Assembly: GCA_031316115.1 (NCBI GenBank)
Contig: JALDRC010000004.1
Span: 248,001 to 312,000 of the forward strand
Source: Nitrososphaeraceae archaeon
GTDB lineage: Archaea > Thermoproteota > Nitrososphaeria > Nitrososphaerales > Nitrososphaeraceae
Length of the DNA: 64,000 bases
Direction: 5' to 3'
Shown: one piece after another, positions 26,745 to 36,399 of the stretch
How positions within the stretch are numbered: the stretch's first letter is position 1
Layout of the letters: every line of letters begins with the position of its first letter
Notes under the pieces: model-generated
Told to the model about the DNA's origin: nothing
The model's database searches: none
The model's input: only the letters and a program-made list of their open reading frames with translations
Position numbers and translations under genes: made by a program

Positions 26745-26837
26745 AACAAAAGCAAATAAAAATAGAAAGGAATCTAATACCCCTAATTTTTATTTTTGTT
26801 CAAAATAACAAGATTTTATTTCTTTTACTAAAAAAAG

Positions 26838-27179
26838 TTGAGAAACAATAGAAAAGTTAAACGATTAAAAAAAACTCCTGCAAATGAGTTTAGTCAGGAG
26901 GAAGTAGAATTATTCTTGAGTACAATAAAACAATCAAATGAATATATTAAGATAAGAGATCTTAAAAAAATCTTTAGAAACAAATTAGATCTCTTAAAGA
27001 TTAATTCCATTCTGAAATATCTAGAGAGATCTAAAATTATAGAAATTGATTTAGATGGTAATATTATTTGGATTAAGAATAATACAGATAGACAATTAAC
27101 TTTTTGGGAAAAAGCATCAACAACTAGTGATTGTAAAGGATTATTTAATAAAAAAATATTGGATCAAAATCAATTCTAA
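26838..27179 (+). CDS. Small winged-helix-like hypothetical protein
   Basis: A 113-residue basic protein with TTG start, 93 bp downstream of amoC. Helices around FSQEEVELFLSTIK, YIKIRDLKKIF and LLKINSILKYLERSKIIEID followed by a short strand resemble a winged helix-turn-helix, suggesting DNA or nucleoprotein binding. No family recognised; start codon uncertain. Confidence 0.5.
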   Translation: MRNNRKVKRLKKTPANEFSQEEVELFLSTIKQSNEYIKIRDLKKIFRNKLDLLKINSILKYLERSKIIEIDLDGNIIWIKNNTDRQLTFWEKASTTSDCKGLFNKKILDQNQF

Positions 27180-27375
27180 ACATGATTACAACAATCCTGA
27201 CAATACATAATGAGAAAAACATCTCCTAGTTTAAGATCATACCACAAGAAGATAGTTTAGATATTAAGACAGTAAAAAATAATTATTTTTACTGGAATGA
27301 CAGAAATAGTTATTGATTAAGTTAATATTATTAAAATTGATAACATGAAGAACAAGACTGCCTATAACTTTAACT

Positions 27376-27795
27376 ATGATAAATAAGATAGACATTATAG
27401 ACTTAAATCCTTCGTTATTATCTTTAATTTATATGCCTGAAACTAACAGAAAAATAATACTAGTAATATTACTTTCTATTATAGTCATTGGCATAATTGC
27501 TATTCCATTAGGAAATCCAAAGTTTATTTATAGAGCAATAGGACTAGAACTCACATTTATTTTTATATTTCTTGCAATATTGAAAGGATATACTAAGATT
27601 ATTTATATATGTGTCCCAATAGCAGCTGTAGTAATAATAGCTAATACTCTTGCTCCTCAGCATGTAGATATAATGCTAACATTTTCTAAACCATTGAATG
27701 CCATATTACTAATAATCGGTGGATATGTATTACAAACGTTATTAATATACTTTAGCATAAACTATCTATATAGAACACGTTCTAAAAGTTTATAA
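27376..27795 (+). CDS. Hypothetical membrane protein (139 aa)
   Basis: A 139-residue protein with four predicted membrane helices (about residues 28-45, 53-72, 75-92 and 108-130). No cysteine, metal or enzyme motif. Flanked downstream by insertion-sequence debris. Function unknown. Confidence 0.55.
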   Translation: MINKIDIIDLNPSLLSLIYMPETNRKIILVILLSIIVIGIIAIPLGNPKFIYRAIGLELTFIFIFLAILKGYTKIIYICVPIAAVVIIANTLAPQHVDIMLTFSKPLNAILLIIGGYVLQTLLIYFSINYLYRTRSKSL

Positions 27796-28071
27796 AAAAT
27801 CCAGGATATAACATAATAATAATACCAAATAGAATTACAGAGTGAGTATTATACAAGATTGAGGGAAGGTCATGTTAGTTTAAATCTATACTACCTACAG
27901 TTTTGAATAGAAAATCATTGTTTCTAATTCTTATATTATTCAGATAAACGGATACATTGATAAGATTGTATACATGTTTTAGATCACAATTATTTAAATA
28001 TGTTTTACATATTCCTCAGTAAGAGATCTGATAAAATATTCTGGTTCAAACATTGTTTCTTCTCTGATATG

Positions 28072-29194
28072 TATACCAATTAGCATATATTTTCTAATCA
28101 TGTCTTATTATAATCCTATCTGATAGGTAGTAAAAGCTATCTACCATCATGTTTATTCAGTAATATCATAACTGTGTATTCAAAAAATGAATTGATTAAA
28201 TTATACAAGAAGGAAACTAATCCAAAGGTAAAGGAAAGATTATTTTTTGTAATAAAAGTAAAATATGATAATATTATTCCTGCTTATGCTTGTGATGAAT
28301 TACATAGAAGTAGACCTTGGGGATTATATTGGTGGGATAGATTCTCAATAGGAGTAGCAGGATTAAAAAATAAGCCAAAAAGTGGTAGAAATCCCGAGAT
28401 ATCTAAAGAGACATTACATGAAATAAAAAATGAATTAGCATCCAGTAAACATGGTTGGACTACAAAACAGGTAACAGATCTAATTGTAAGAAAAAGTGGA
28501 ATAAAATATCATTTCACTCATATATACAGACTCATGCACAAGTGGGGATTCAAACAGAAAGTACCAAGAAAAGTACATGTAAACACAGCATCAAAAGAGG
28601 AAAAAGATCTTTTTAAAAAACAGCCAGAAAGATACTGGACAATCTCACACAAAAGAAAGAGTTTACCGTAGTATCACTTGATGAATCATTCTTCTTCTAT
28701 GATTCTCTTGTGAGAAAAGTATGGATAATAAAGAATGAAAGACCAATTGTAAGAATCACAGGATCTCATCAGGAATCTGTCGTATTTGGTGCTACAACTC
28801 TTGATGGAAAACAGATGTTCAGACAGTATACCTGGTTTGACCAAAATACATTTTTAGATTATCTAAAACATATACATAGAAAATTCCCAAAATGTTACTT
28901 GTTCCTGGATAAGGCAAAACCACACTACAGATCAAAAAAGGTATGAATATTTTGATAAACACAAAAAAGATTTGATTCCAGTATACCAACCGACTGCATC
29001 TCCAGAGTTTATGGTACTGGAAGAGATATGGCATATAGCCAAGAACTATCTGCTTGTTCGTCAGTACTATTCATCATTTACAGATTTTAAAAATAAATTA
29101 TCTCAATATTTTAGAACAAAAAGATTCAATCTGGATATGAGAAATTATCTGCTTGCTAAAATTGACAATTAGAAAACATAAGCTAGTTGGTATA
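28072..29194 (+). mobile_element. IS630-family element
   Basis: About 1.12 kb bounded by 27-bp inverted repeats (28072-28098 and 29168-29194) that match at 24 of 27 positions; each outer end begins tataccaa. A flanking TA fits IS630/Tc1 target choice. It contains a frameshifted transposase and lies inside the older IS6-like relic, whose sequence resumes directly beyond it. Confidence 0.8.
28174..29172 (+). pseudogene. Frameshifted IS630-family transposase
   Basis: N-terminal helix-turn-helix part (165 codons, 28174-28671, with the GLKNKPKSGRNPEIS linker and an HTH_33-like KHGWTTKQVTDLIVRKSG) is followed in other frames by the DDE part: VSLDESFFFYD near 28672, FLDKAKPHYRSKK near 28905 and a C-terminal SPEFMVLEEIWHIAKNYLL (catalytic Glu region) from 28972. 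At least two frameshifts break it, so it is not expected to be active. Confidence 0.85.
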
Positions 29195-29531
29195 TAAGGA
29201 AAGATTTTTGAACAGATTTAATAGATTCATAACCTAAAGGGATGTTCTATTACCTGAAAAATTATTCTGTCAATAATAAATTCCAAAACTCTTTAGTTTT
29301 TGTTATAAAAATATGAGTATTATAAATCAAATAGTTGAATCTATTCAACCATACAATAGTATGACATTTTTAGATTTAAGTTAAGTTCCAAATTCAATGG
29401 ATGTATTGGATAGACTAACTCTCTCAATAGTACAAATACATAGAAGATATTACAATAAAATGATAGTTTATTTCTTAATATTAATTGGCTATATTGAGAA
29501 CATATGTAGATTATAATAAAACATTCAGATC

Positions 29532-30255
29532 GGTGCTGTTAAGTTAAGAGTATTTCACCTCCAATTTTGAATAAAATAATATTTCTAACTTTTGAATTAT
29601 AGATATAAATAAATAATTTCATCCAATTGTATACATGCTGTAGATCACATTTTATACTACTATTCTTGGTACATGGATAGTAATCATCAAAACATTCTGT
29701 TCTATCCTTAAAATACTGCATTACTCTTTCAATCAAACTCTTATCCAATGGTGGATGTAATCTATGTTTCAAATGCAAAAAGTTACATGCTTGAGGATAC
29801 CATGTACCACCATCTGTGAATACTGTATGTCTACCATATTTAGATACAAGAGTTCTGATAAAATTCTCTGCTACAAACATGTTTCTCTCTTCTGATATAT
29901 TGATTCCAAGCACAGATCTCTGAATTGGTTCAATACAAATCCATAACCAATAATGTTGGTTACCAATCTGAATAATTGTTTCATCTATAATAAAAGCAGT
30001 TACTCTTTTTCTCCTGAAAATCTGTAATGAACCAAAACGTTGAATCCACTCCCAAATTGCAACATAACTTCTATTCTGATCCTTAAACGGTTCTAGTGCT
30101 TTAGACGTATTTCGTAGACTAAGACCAAGAAAGTACAAATACAAAGAATACATTACTATACATGTGGATGTTCTGTTTCTTTCAAATAATCTAATGACCA
30201 TAGATTAGAAATAGAACATTCACAGCTAAAGCTCTTTCGTTAACTTAACAGCACC
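29532..30255 (-). mobile_element. Intact IS6-like insertion sequence with 8-bp target duplication
   Basis: A 724-bp element with perfect 16-bp terminal inverted repeats (ggtgctgttaagttaa at 29532-29547 and its reverse complement at 30240-30255). It is flanked on both sides by the same 8 bp, ttcagatc (29524-29531 and 30256-30263). TIR start, short length and 8-bp duplication fit the IS6 family. Both ends and the transposase are intact, so this is the youngest copy here. Confidence 0.93.
29539..30201 (-). CDS. IS6-like DDE transposase
   Basis: A 220-residue DDE transposase filling the element. The catalytic acids are visible: Asp in FIIDETIIQI, Asp in VFTDGGTWY and Glu in KSLIERVMQYFKDR. The N-terminal CIVMYSLYLYFLGLSLRNTSKAL resembles the IS6 start. 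The stop lies inside the terminal inverted repeat. Length is near the family minimum of about 220-240 residues. Confidence 0.9.
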   Translation of the reverse strand: MVIRLFERNRTSTCIVMYSLYLYFLGLSLRNTSKALEPFKDQNRSYVAIWEWIQRFGSLQIFRRKRVTAFIIDETIIQIGNQHYWLWICIEPIQRSVLGINISEERNMFVAENFIRTLVSKYGRHTVFTDGGTWYPQACNFLHLKHRLHPPLDKSLIERVMQYFKDRTECFDDYYPCTKNSSIKCDLQHVYNWMKLFIYIYNSKVRNIILFKIGGEILLT

Positions 30256-30513
30256 TTCAGATCTATAGATCTTTGGTTGTTTACAAAGTATAGAACAGAT
30301 AAGTCGATTAGCTTTTTAATAACTACATGAAAAAATGTATATAAACAACTTTTTTATCATTTGTAAGCCATTATAATCAAATGATTAGAGCTGATACAAT
30401 TCTATTGGTTTATTAATCATCTTTATAAATAATCTCTGTTACTTATTTTATTGACAATATTATTCGCATCTATTTTGGAATAGATAGATATATCTTGGAT
30501 ATATAATGATTCT

Positions 30514-30798
30514 TTACATTGTTTTTTCGATGTCATTACAAAAGAAATAACATTTAGTATATTCGGGATTACTATTATCGAATCTGTTGATGCAACAATC
30601 CGAAATTTCATATGATTCAGCATTTTTAACCTTTACCAATAATTGGTATTTCGGAATCTCTGAAACAGAATCATTGATTTTTTTAGCTATTTCTTTTAGT
30701 ATCGGATCTGATGAGGAAATAATAAAATGACCTTCATATTGAGCTGCAGTTCCAGGAAAATAAAAAATTTCCTGAACTTCAAGTACTCTATTTGACAT
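30514..30798 (-). CDS. Hypothetical protein (94 aa)
   Basis: A 94-residue protein (MSNRVLEVQEIFYFPGTAAQYEGHF...) with a cysteine group near the C-terminus (CCINRF, CYFFC). No signal peptide or membrane segment. No family recognised. It is isolated between insertion-sequence debris and the NHL protein. The 230 bp before it hold nothing recognised. Confidence 0.5.
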   Translation of the reverse strand: MSNRVLEVQEIFYFPGTAAQYEGHFIISSSDPILKEIAKKINDSVSEIPKYQLLVKVKNAESYEISDCCINRFDNSNPEYTKCYFFCNDIEKTM

Positions 30799-31202
30799 AG
30801 AAAAAAAAACATGTTAATGTTATTTAAATTAAATCTTTAAAATTCGTATTTTCTAAAAAAAATTTATAAATTACGTAATAAAACAATCTATTAATTAACA
30901 GAATATCTCCACAGTTAATCATTACTAAGTTTAGAAATTACATAATATTACTAATATCCTTATTTTGATATACAGTCATGTGTAATTGTTATTGTAGTAA
31001 GATCAAAGAATTTTTAACGTATTATAAACTATTTGTGTAAAATACACTAAAGGATGATTATTAACATTGTAATTTTTACAAATTTGATGTTTTTGATATT
31101 AAGATAGTAAAAATAATATGATTATTACAGTTTTGTAAAAGAATAATATTAACAAAGAATAAAAAAATAAAAAATGTTTTCTTATTGGATTATTATGTTT
31201 TA
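30799..31202. other. Non-coding AT-rich interval
   Basis: About 400 bp with no gene, RNA or repeat recognised. Confidence 0.4.
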
Positions 31203-32165
31203 TTAATTCACTGGACTAAATACATGTATATCTGCATCTTTTCCATCTGGAACATATACATTACCTTCTGTATCTATAGTTATTCCTGAAGGATCTTGTA
31301 GTCTGTCAGAGATTGGACCATCATTTCCAAATTGAGAAACATATACACCGTCATTATTAAAAACTTGAACACGATTATTCTTATTGTCAACTACCAAGAC
31401 ATTATCAGATGAATCTATTTCGATACCAAAAGGAAAGTTGAATTCTCCGTCACCGTTACCTGCTTTTCCAAATTTCATAAGAAAGTTACCGTCTTTGTCA
31501 AATTTTTGTATACGATCGTTAGAAGAGTCAGCAACAAAAATATTTCCTAATGAATCTACTGCTATTGCAGTAGGATCCCTAAATTCTCCATCTTTAAATC
31601 CGGTTTTTCCAAATTTCATAAGAAAGTTACCGTCTTTGTCAAATTTTTGAACATTATCATTTTCACCAAAATCTACTGCATATACATTATCTTCTGAATC
31701 GATACCTAATCCACCTGGACTAATAAATTCACCTGCTCCTAAACCAAATGTGCCAAATGATGTAATAAAATTCCCATTTTTGTCAAATTTCTTGATCGCA
31801 TAATTTGGATTTCCAAAATCTGAAATATAGACATTATTTTCAGAATCAGTGATAATACCTGCTGGATTTGTGAAATATTGTGGACCATTACCGAGAACTC
31901 CAAAACCAAGTATAAAAGTTCCATTATTAGTGAATTTCTGTATAAGATTTGAACGTCCTGTGAAATCTCCAACATATAAATTATTTTCAGAATCTGCAGC
32001 AATTCCTCCTGCTTGATTGAACTGACCTATAGCAACTCCTTTTGAACCCCATTTTGATGTATGTTTATATTCTGTGGCCCCAAATGAATCAACCAGACTA
32101 ATATTTAAGATTAAGAATGACAGGATCACGAAACCAATGATAAATATTCTAGGTTGAGATCTCAT
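31203..32165 (-). CDS. Secreted NHL-repeat beta-propeller protein
   Basis: A 320-residue protein with an N-terminal signal or anchor (residues 8-28) and about six NHL blades of the type GIAADSENNLYVGDF...IQKFTNNGTFILGFG. The predicted fold is an extracellular six-bladed propeller, a common scaffold for protein or carbohydrate binding and for some lyases. No catalytic signature. Two blades share an identical nucleotide stretch of about 40 bp (near 31470 and 31610), suggesting recent blade duplication or conversion. Confidence 0.85.
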   Translation of the reverse strand: MRSQPRIFIIGFVILSFLILNISLVDSFGATEYKHTSKWGSKGVAIGQFNQAGGIAADSENNLYVGDFTGRSNLIQKFTNNGTFILGFGVLGNGPQYFTNPAGIITDSENNVYISDFGNPNYAIKKFDKNGNFITSFGTFGLGAGEFISPGGLGIDSEDNVYAVDFGENDNVQKFDKDGNFLMKFGKTGFKDGEFRDPTAIAVDSLGNIFVADSSNDRIQKFDKDGNFLMKFGKAGNGDGEFNFPFGIEIDSSDNVLVVDNKNNRVQVFNNDGVYVSQFGNDGPISDRLQDPSGITIDTEGNVYVPDGKDADIHVFSPVN

Positions 32166-32711
32166 AGAGAGTTAACTTGATAAATACTATATTAACATTC
32201 TTATAAAATTTCATAATTTATTTCTATTAAATCTTAGAATATGATTTTTCTATTTTTGAGTATATTCTAACTAGAGAAAAAAATAGTAAATTAGTTTAAA
32301 ACTATGATAATTATTTAATGAGAAATTATTAAATATTGGAATTGACATAGATGATTCTTTTAACCAAGTATACAATCAGGTAAGATATTAATTTAAAACA
32401 ATGCGAAAATTCATGATATTTTAATAGTTATAATATTACTATAAAAAATAACATCACGCGAGCATCTGAACAAAATGAAGAAACTAAATTTATTTTTAAA
32501 TATAATCACACATAGTATAAGACAAATCAAGATATTATCATCAAGATATATAGTAAAAAACAAATTTGTGTGATAGATAGTTTATAGAATCATTTACTGG
32601 AATAAAGAATTAGAATAATTTAATACGGCGTCATTAAAAAGTTATGTAACTGAGATTATCAATTAAATAACTATAAAATTAAAATTATTTCTGAATATAT
32701 TGTCCGTACTC
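32166..32711. other. Non-coding AT-rich interval
   Basis: About 545 bp between two secreted-protein genes on the same strand. No gene or RNA recognised. Confidence 0.4.
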
Positions 32712-33293
32712 TTATCGGTTTTGGTTGTCAATATTGGTTATTCCGTAAAGTAAACCATTGCCGAAGTGACTATTTACCTTAGCTGGATCTATCCATGTGC
32801 TTACAAGTGTATTATTAATAATTTGTACACCTATTGGTACGTTTTCTATAGGTTCATCTTTCATACTTATGGTTGCAGTTCCATTGATAAGCAGAGTATT
32901 TTCATTTAGTTTCTTAGTCTCTCCTAGATCAAAATTCGTAAGAGTATGGGTATGTCTAGATGTCCCGTCAGTTTTAATCATCTCAATAGAGGCATCATAA
33001 ATATTCAGACCATTTTCATTCTGTGTCTGATTGTTCAAATTTGTTTTCCAATTACCAAAAACTACCCAAATTGGATTTTCATTTTCCTCTACAATTCCAA
33101 CTAGATTTCCAAAGATGAAATCATCGTCAACAATTCCAGGTGGGAATGCCAAAATTTTTTCAAAAGAAACCAAGGATAAACTGCCAACCATCATTATAGA
33201 AGCAATAAGTATTGAACTCATTTTCTTATTTTTTATTAGAAATCTTTTCATCGAATTAATTACTAGAATGTCATTATTATTTTTTCGCATCAT
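32712..33293 (-). CDS. Secreted hypothetical protein (193 aa)
   Basis: A 193-residue protein with a signal peptide (hydrophobic MSSILIASIMMVGSLSLVSF, residues about 25-45) after a basic leader that may be untranslated, since internal Mets at about 15 and 25 are possible starts. The mature part is beta-rich with several N-x-S/T sites (for example NGTATIS) and a RHTHTLTNF histidine pair. No family recognised. Confidence 0.6.
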   Translation of the reverse strand: MMRKNNNDILVINSMKRFLIKNKKMSSILIASIMMVGSLSLVSFEKILAFPPGIVDDDFIFGNLVGIVEENENPIWVVFGNWKTNLNNQTQNENGLNIYDASIEMIKTDGTSRHTHTLTNFDLGETKKLNENTLLINGTATISMKDEPIENVPIGVQIINNTLVSTWIDPAKVNSHFGNGLLYGITNIDNQNR

Positions 33294-34146
33294 TTATTGT
33301 TATACTAAATGATAATAGTCATCATCATAGTTAACACATCATACTAATGATTCGGTTTTTAATAATCATAATTCTCTAAAATTAAAGTTCTCATACTAAC
33401 CTATGAGGCTTAGTTTTATTATTCTTTATGGAAATCTGTAATTTGTGAATTATAATATAAAATGATATAAGTTATGCCAGAAGGTTTGATATAGTGGAAA
33501 ATAAAATTCATGTCAAATCAAACTTAATTTTTATATTAATATTTCTATTTCTTTAAAAATATAGCATCTTCAAAATATAGATGTTTTAATTATGGTGAAT
33601 ACTCATTTAATAATATAAAGGGAAAATAACTGGAAAATGCAAATTATGTTGTTTTTCTACTTGATTTGAAGTTTTATTCATGCTAAAATCAATGATAAAT
33701 TTGAAAGTACCTACAAATTTTAAAAAAAATCTAGAATACACAAATGGAAAATAGGTATATACAATAATTCTCCAAAATTAATAGCAGTTCAATAGTTTGG
33801 ATTAGATGCACCTTGATAAGGTAGTATAGGAATACAGAATAAAGTGTGTTTAATTTGTAATAGAATTTATTATACAGGCCAAGCTCCATGTTACATCAAG
33901 AGTGTTTCGTCTATTTTCCACATTTGTTTTTATGACTTGTATGAGTTTTAGCAAATTAATTAGATGGTATCTCAAAGCTTTATAGTAATAAAAAGATTTT
34001 AGGTTTACAACGTCAGTAGGATTTTAATTTTATGATAATTTGTAAATATTTTAGCAGATGTCCAAAATATAAAATTTTAAGCATAAACAACTAGAATTTA
34101 ATAGACATTAGATTTTTATATGAAATAAACGAAAAATTATTAACTT
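33294..34146. other. Long non-coding AT-rich interval
   Basis: About 850 bp. I see scattered short frames and no convincing match to the insertion sequences in this window. Function, if any, unknown. Confidence 0.4.
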
Positions 34147-34587
34147 TTGTCAACTGATGTAAGTAAACCTAAAGCTCCTAAAAATAAAAGTGAATTGGCT
34201 GAACAGGTATTTCAAGCTATAGTAGAAGGTGGAGATAATGGGATATTCCAAACTGAACTTTGTAAATCTTTTTCAATAGATAGTAGAGATGGTTCAAGGC
34301 TGGTAGGAAATTTGGAAAAACAGTCTCTTATTTCTAGAGAGAAAATTTTGTATAAAGGAAGATGGACCTACAAATTGATAGTAAAAAAAATACCACATTT
34401 AAAAGATGAAGATAAAAAACCTATCGAGATAGATAGTGTAGAAGGTGCACCATGTTTTAGTTGTTCATATCAACACTTATGTTCAACGGAAGATGAAACT
34501 AGCCAATATAGTCCTTCAAAGTGTGTTTGGATAGAACAATGGGTTGTGAGTGACTCACAAAAACGAGGTTCTGACGAAATTAAATAA
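34147..34587 (+). CDS. Archaeal Rpc34-like transcription factor with Fe-S cysteines
   Basis: A 146-residue protein matching the Rpc34 orthologs described in Crenarchaeota and Thaumarchaeota. A winged helix (about residues 15-80, FQAIVEGGDNGIFQTELCK, GSRLVGNLEKQSLI) is followed by a C-terminal cysteine set C103, C106, C112 and C126 (CFSC, LC, KCVW) typical of the 4Fe-4S site in the Rpc34/Rpc39 family. Probably interacts with RNA polymerase. TTG start; no ATG precedes the domain. Confidence 0.8.
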   Translation: MSTDVSKPKAPKNKSELAEQVFQAIVEGGDNGIFQTELCKSFSIDSRDGSRLVGNLEKQSLISREKILYKGRWTYKLIVKKIPHLKDEDKKPIEIDSVEGAPCFSCSYQHLCSTEDETSQYSPSKCVWIEQWVVSDSQKRGSDEIK

Positions 34588-34627
34588 AATATTTTTATAA
34601 TTAACCACATTAGGTAAAATGGTAAAA

Positions 34628-35143
34628 TTATAACTTACTCTCAAATTGTTTCTCTATAATAACAAAAGCTGATTCAATCTGGCTTGTGCCAATAACCTCC
34701 CAATTAATATAATCCCCCATTGATGTAGAATTTTTTATTAAATCTTGAATCAAGTTTAAATTAGAATTTGTTGGTTCAAGTATTAGAGTAGATTTTAAGG
34801 TTGTTGTTTGTTGAGGAGACAATTGTGGTCTACCATTTAGTGGAATATCTTCATATGACAGAACACCATGACCTAAGAATTCATTATTTCCAAACAAATC
34901 ATATTCTACTTTAGAAGTAGTTGCAGTTTTATCAGTTGGATTATAAACGTCTAATGATAGTAATAATTCTACATTATTAGTATCGTTGGAAATACTATTT
35001 ATTTCTACATTAGCTAGTTTGAATTCTATTGCATCTGCATCAGGAGCGTTAACAAGATATTGAATTTCTGGGATAAGAATTATAGTCAATGCTAATGCAC
35101 CTATTACTGCAAATAGAACTATTCGTCGTTTACTAAAGAACAT
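34628..35143 (-). CDS. Membrane-anchored LEA14/WHy-like domain protein
   Basis: A 171-residue protein with one N-terminal membrane segment (residues 9-26) and an extracytoplasmic beta-sandwich. The pattern LLLSLDVYNPTDKTATTSKVEYDLFGNNEFLGHG resembles the LEA type 2 / WHy domain of water-stress proteins. The assignment rests on pattern similarity only. Confidence 0.6.
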   Translation of the reverse strand: MFFSKRRIVLFAVIGALALTIILIPEIQYLVNAPDADAIEFKLANVEINSISNDTNNVELLLSLDVYNPTDKTATTSKVEYDLFGNNEFLGHGVLSYEDIPLNGRPQLSPQQTTTLKSTLILEPTNSNLNLIQDLIKNSTSMGDYINWEVIGTSQIESAFVIIEKQFESKL

Positions 35144-35251
35144 ACAAATACTATTATTGAATTTTGTAAAAAGAATTAAAATGTTTCTGTACTAATAGCA
35201 CTAGTATAGTTTCTCAAGTAGTTTATATCATGCAGTTGAACTTTATTTGTT

Positions 35252-35752
35252 ATGATTTTAATCGATGGTATCATTATTTGGATCCATCTTCTTGCTGCTT
35301 GTATTTGGGTAGGTGGCTCAATTTTTATAGGGTTGATTCTTGCACCTATGTTAAAAAATATTGGAAATTCAATTGAAGAACGACTTACTTTAATGATAAA
35401 GGTCGGTAGAAGGTTTAATAAATTTGCTTTTCCTTCTTTCATCATTTTAATTGTTAGCGGAATATATAATTCTAGATTGTTTTTCGAAAACCCAAATAAC
35501 TTCTTTGAAAGTGATTATGGCATATTGCTTTTTATGAAAATTATATTGACAATAATTACTTTTATTAGTTATATAATTCATATCAAAACTTTTGGAAAAG
35601 AAATTGAAAATAGAATTTTGGAGGATCATGACCCACAATACTTAAAATCTATTCGTTCAAAACTAATTGGTTATGGCAGATTAATAGTAATTCTTTCTGT
35701 ATTTATTTTATTATTTGCAGCTTTACTTGATTCTGGTGTAAAATTTAGCTAA
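35252..35752 (+). CDS. CopD-like integral membrane protein
   Basis: A 166-residue protein with four membrane helices. The first carries IHLLAACIWVGGSIFIGLILAPML, the helix that marks CopD/DUF2269-type proteins, with a conserved His near its start. A role in copper handling would suit an ammonia oxidizer, but is inferred from family resemblance. Divergent from the LEA-like gene. Confidence 0.65.
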   Translation: MILIDGIIIWIHLLAACIWVGGSIFIGLILAPMLKNIGNSIEERLTLMIKVGRRFNKFAFPSFIILIVSGIYNSRLFFENPNNFFESDYGILLFMKIILTIITFISYIIHIKTFGKEIENRILEDHDPQYLKSIRSKLIGYGRLIVILSVFILLFAALLDSGVKFS

Positions 35753-36399
35753 TGAGTTTTATCTTATTTGATCGACTGACTAATACAAATTACTATTCCA
35801 TTATATTTTATTAATAGGTAAACATTTTTTTGTAATTTACATAGGAATTAATAAACTAGATTTTTTTGGTTTATCATAGTATTTTTTATACACTTTTATT
35901 ATATTTTGAAGATTTAATTTGGTTTTTTGACAGTATTATCAACAATCGAAATTTTATAGCACGATTTTAAGTATAAATTTAATTGAGATTTCAAACAATA
36001 CAACATATTGATATAATTCATACAGATATACCTCTTACATCCTTTTTAATCGATGTCTCATAAACCACTATTTAATTAGTGAATAAAAATAAAATTCTCT
36101 ATATCGTTTGTTATTTAATTTGTTATTTAATATATTCTAATTTTAGATTTTAAATACATAAGACATTCATATCTTTCTACCTATTCAAAAAGAATACAAC
36201 ATATATTAAAAATGAGCTATTTGGTATATGTCAGCATCTTGGAATTTCTAGTCAAGTATTATCACAAAAAATAGTAATAATATGAAAGATTCTAATTTAA
36301 AAGAGTTAGGGAATGGAAATAATTTAGAATTTGTTATGATAGATAAAATTTATATCACAAATTCAAATAAGGAATATAATAATATGAATAAATAATAAT
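35753..36399. other. Non-coding interval with one doubtful 37-codon ORF
   Basis: About 650 bp. A 37-codon ATG frame at 36282-36395 (+) is Asn/Lys-rich and without similarity; it probably is chance. Nothing else recognised. Confidence 0.4.

Larger units (their letters stand above)
25999..26802. repeat. amoC inverted repeat, right arm (804 bp)
   Basis: Partner of 22353-23149 in opposite orientation, holding the intact amoC, its promoter, about 180 bp upstream and about 60 bp downstream. The two arms enclose 2.85 kb. The match ends abruptly on both sides, without target duplications that I can see. Confidence 0.9.
27868..30292 (-). mobile_element. Old IS6-like element split by two later insertions
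   Basis: A decayed copy of the IS6-like family, transposase on the minus strand, recognised in three pieces: 27868-28071 (C-terminal end; left end ggtcatgttagtttaa resembles the intact ggtgctgttaagttaa), 29195-29531 (middle and N-terminal part), and 30256-30292 (terminal end). A segment of roughly 150 bp of its middle is deleted. The pieces are interrupted by an IS630-type element and by an intact copy of its own family. Confidence 0.75.

Noticed and set aside
33294-34146. Hidden insertion-sequence relic in the long gap
   Set aside because: I could not align it with the transposases in this window.
36282-36395. 37-codon ORF before the HMG-CoA synthase end
   Set aside because: Asn/Lys-rich with no motif; expected by chance in AT-rich DNA.
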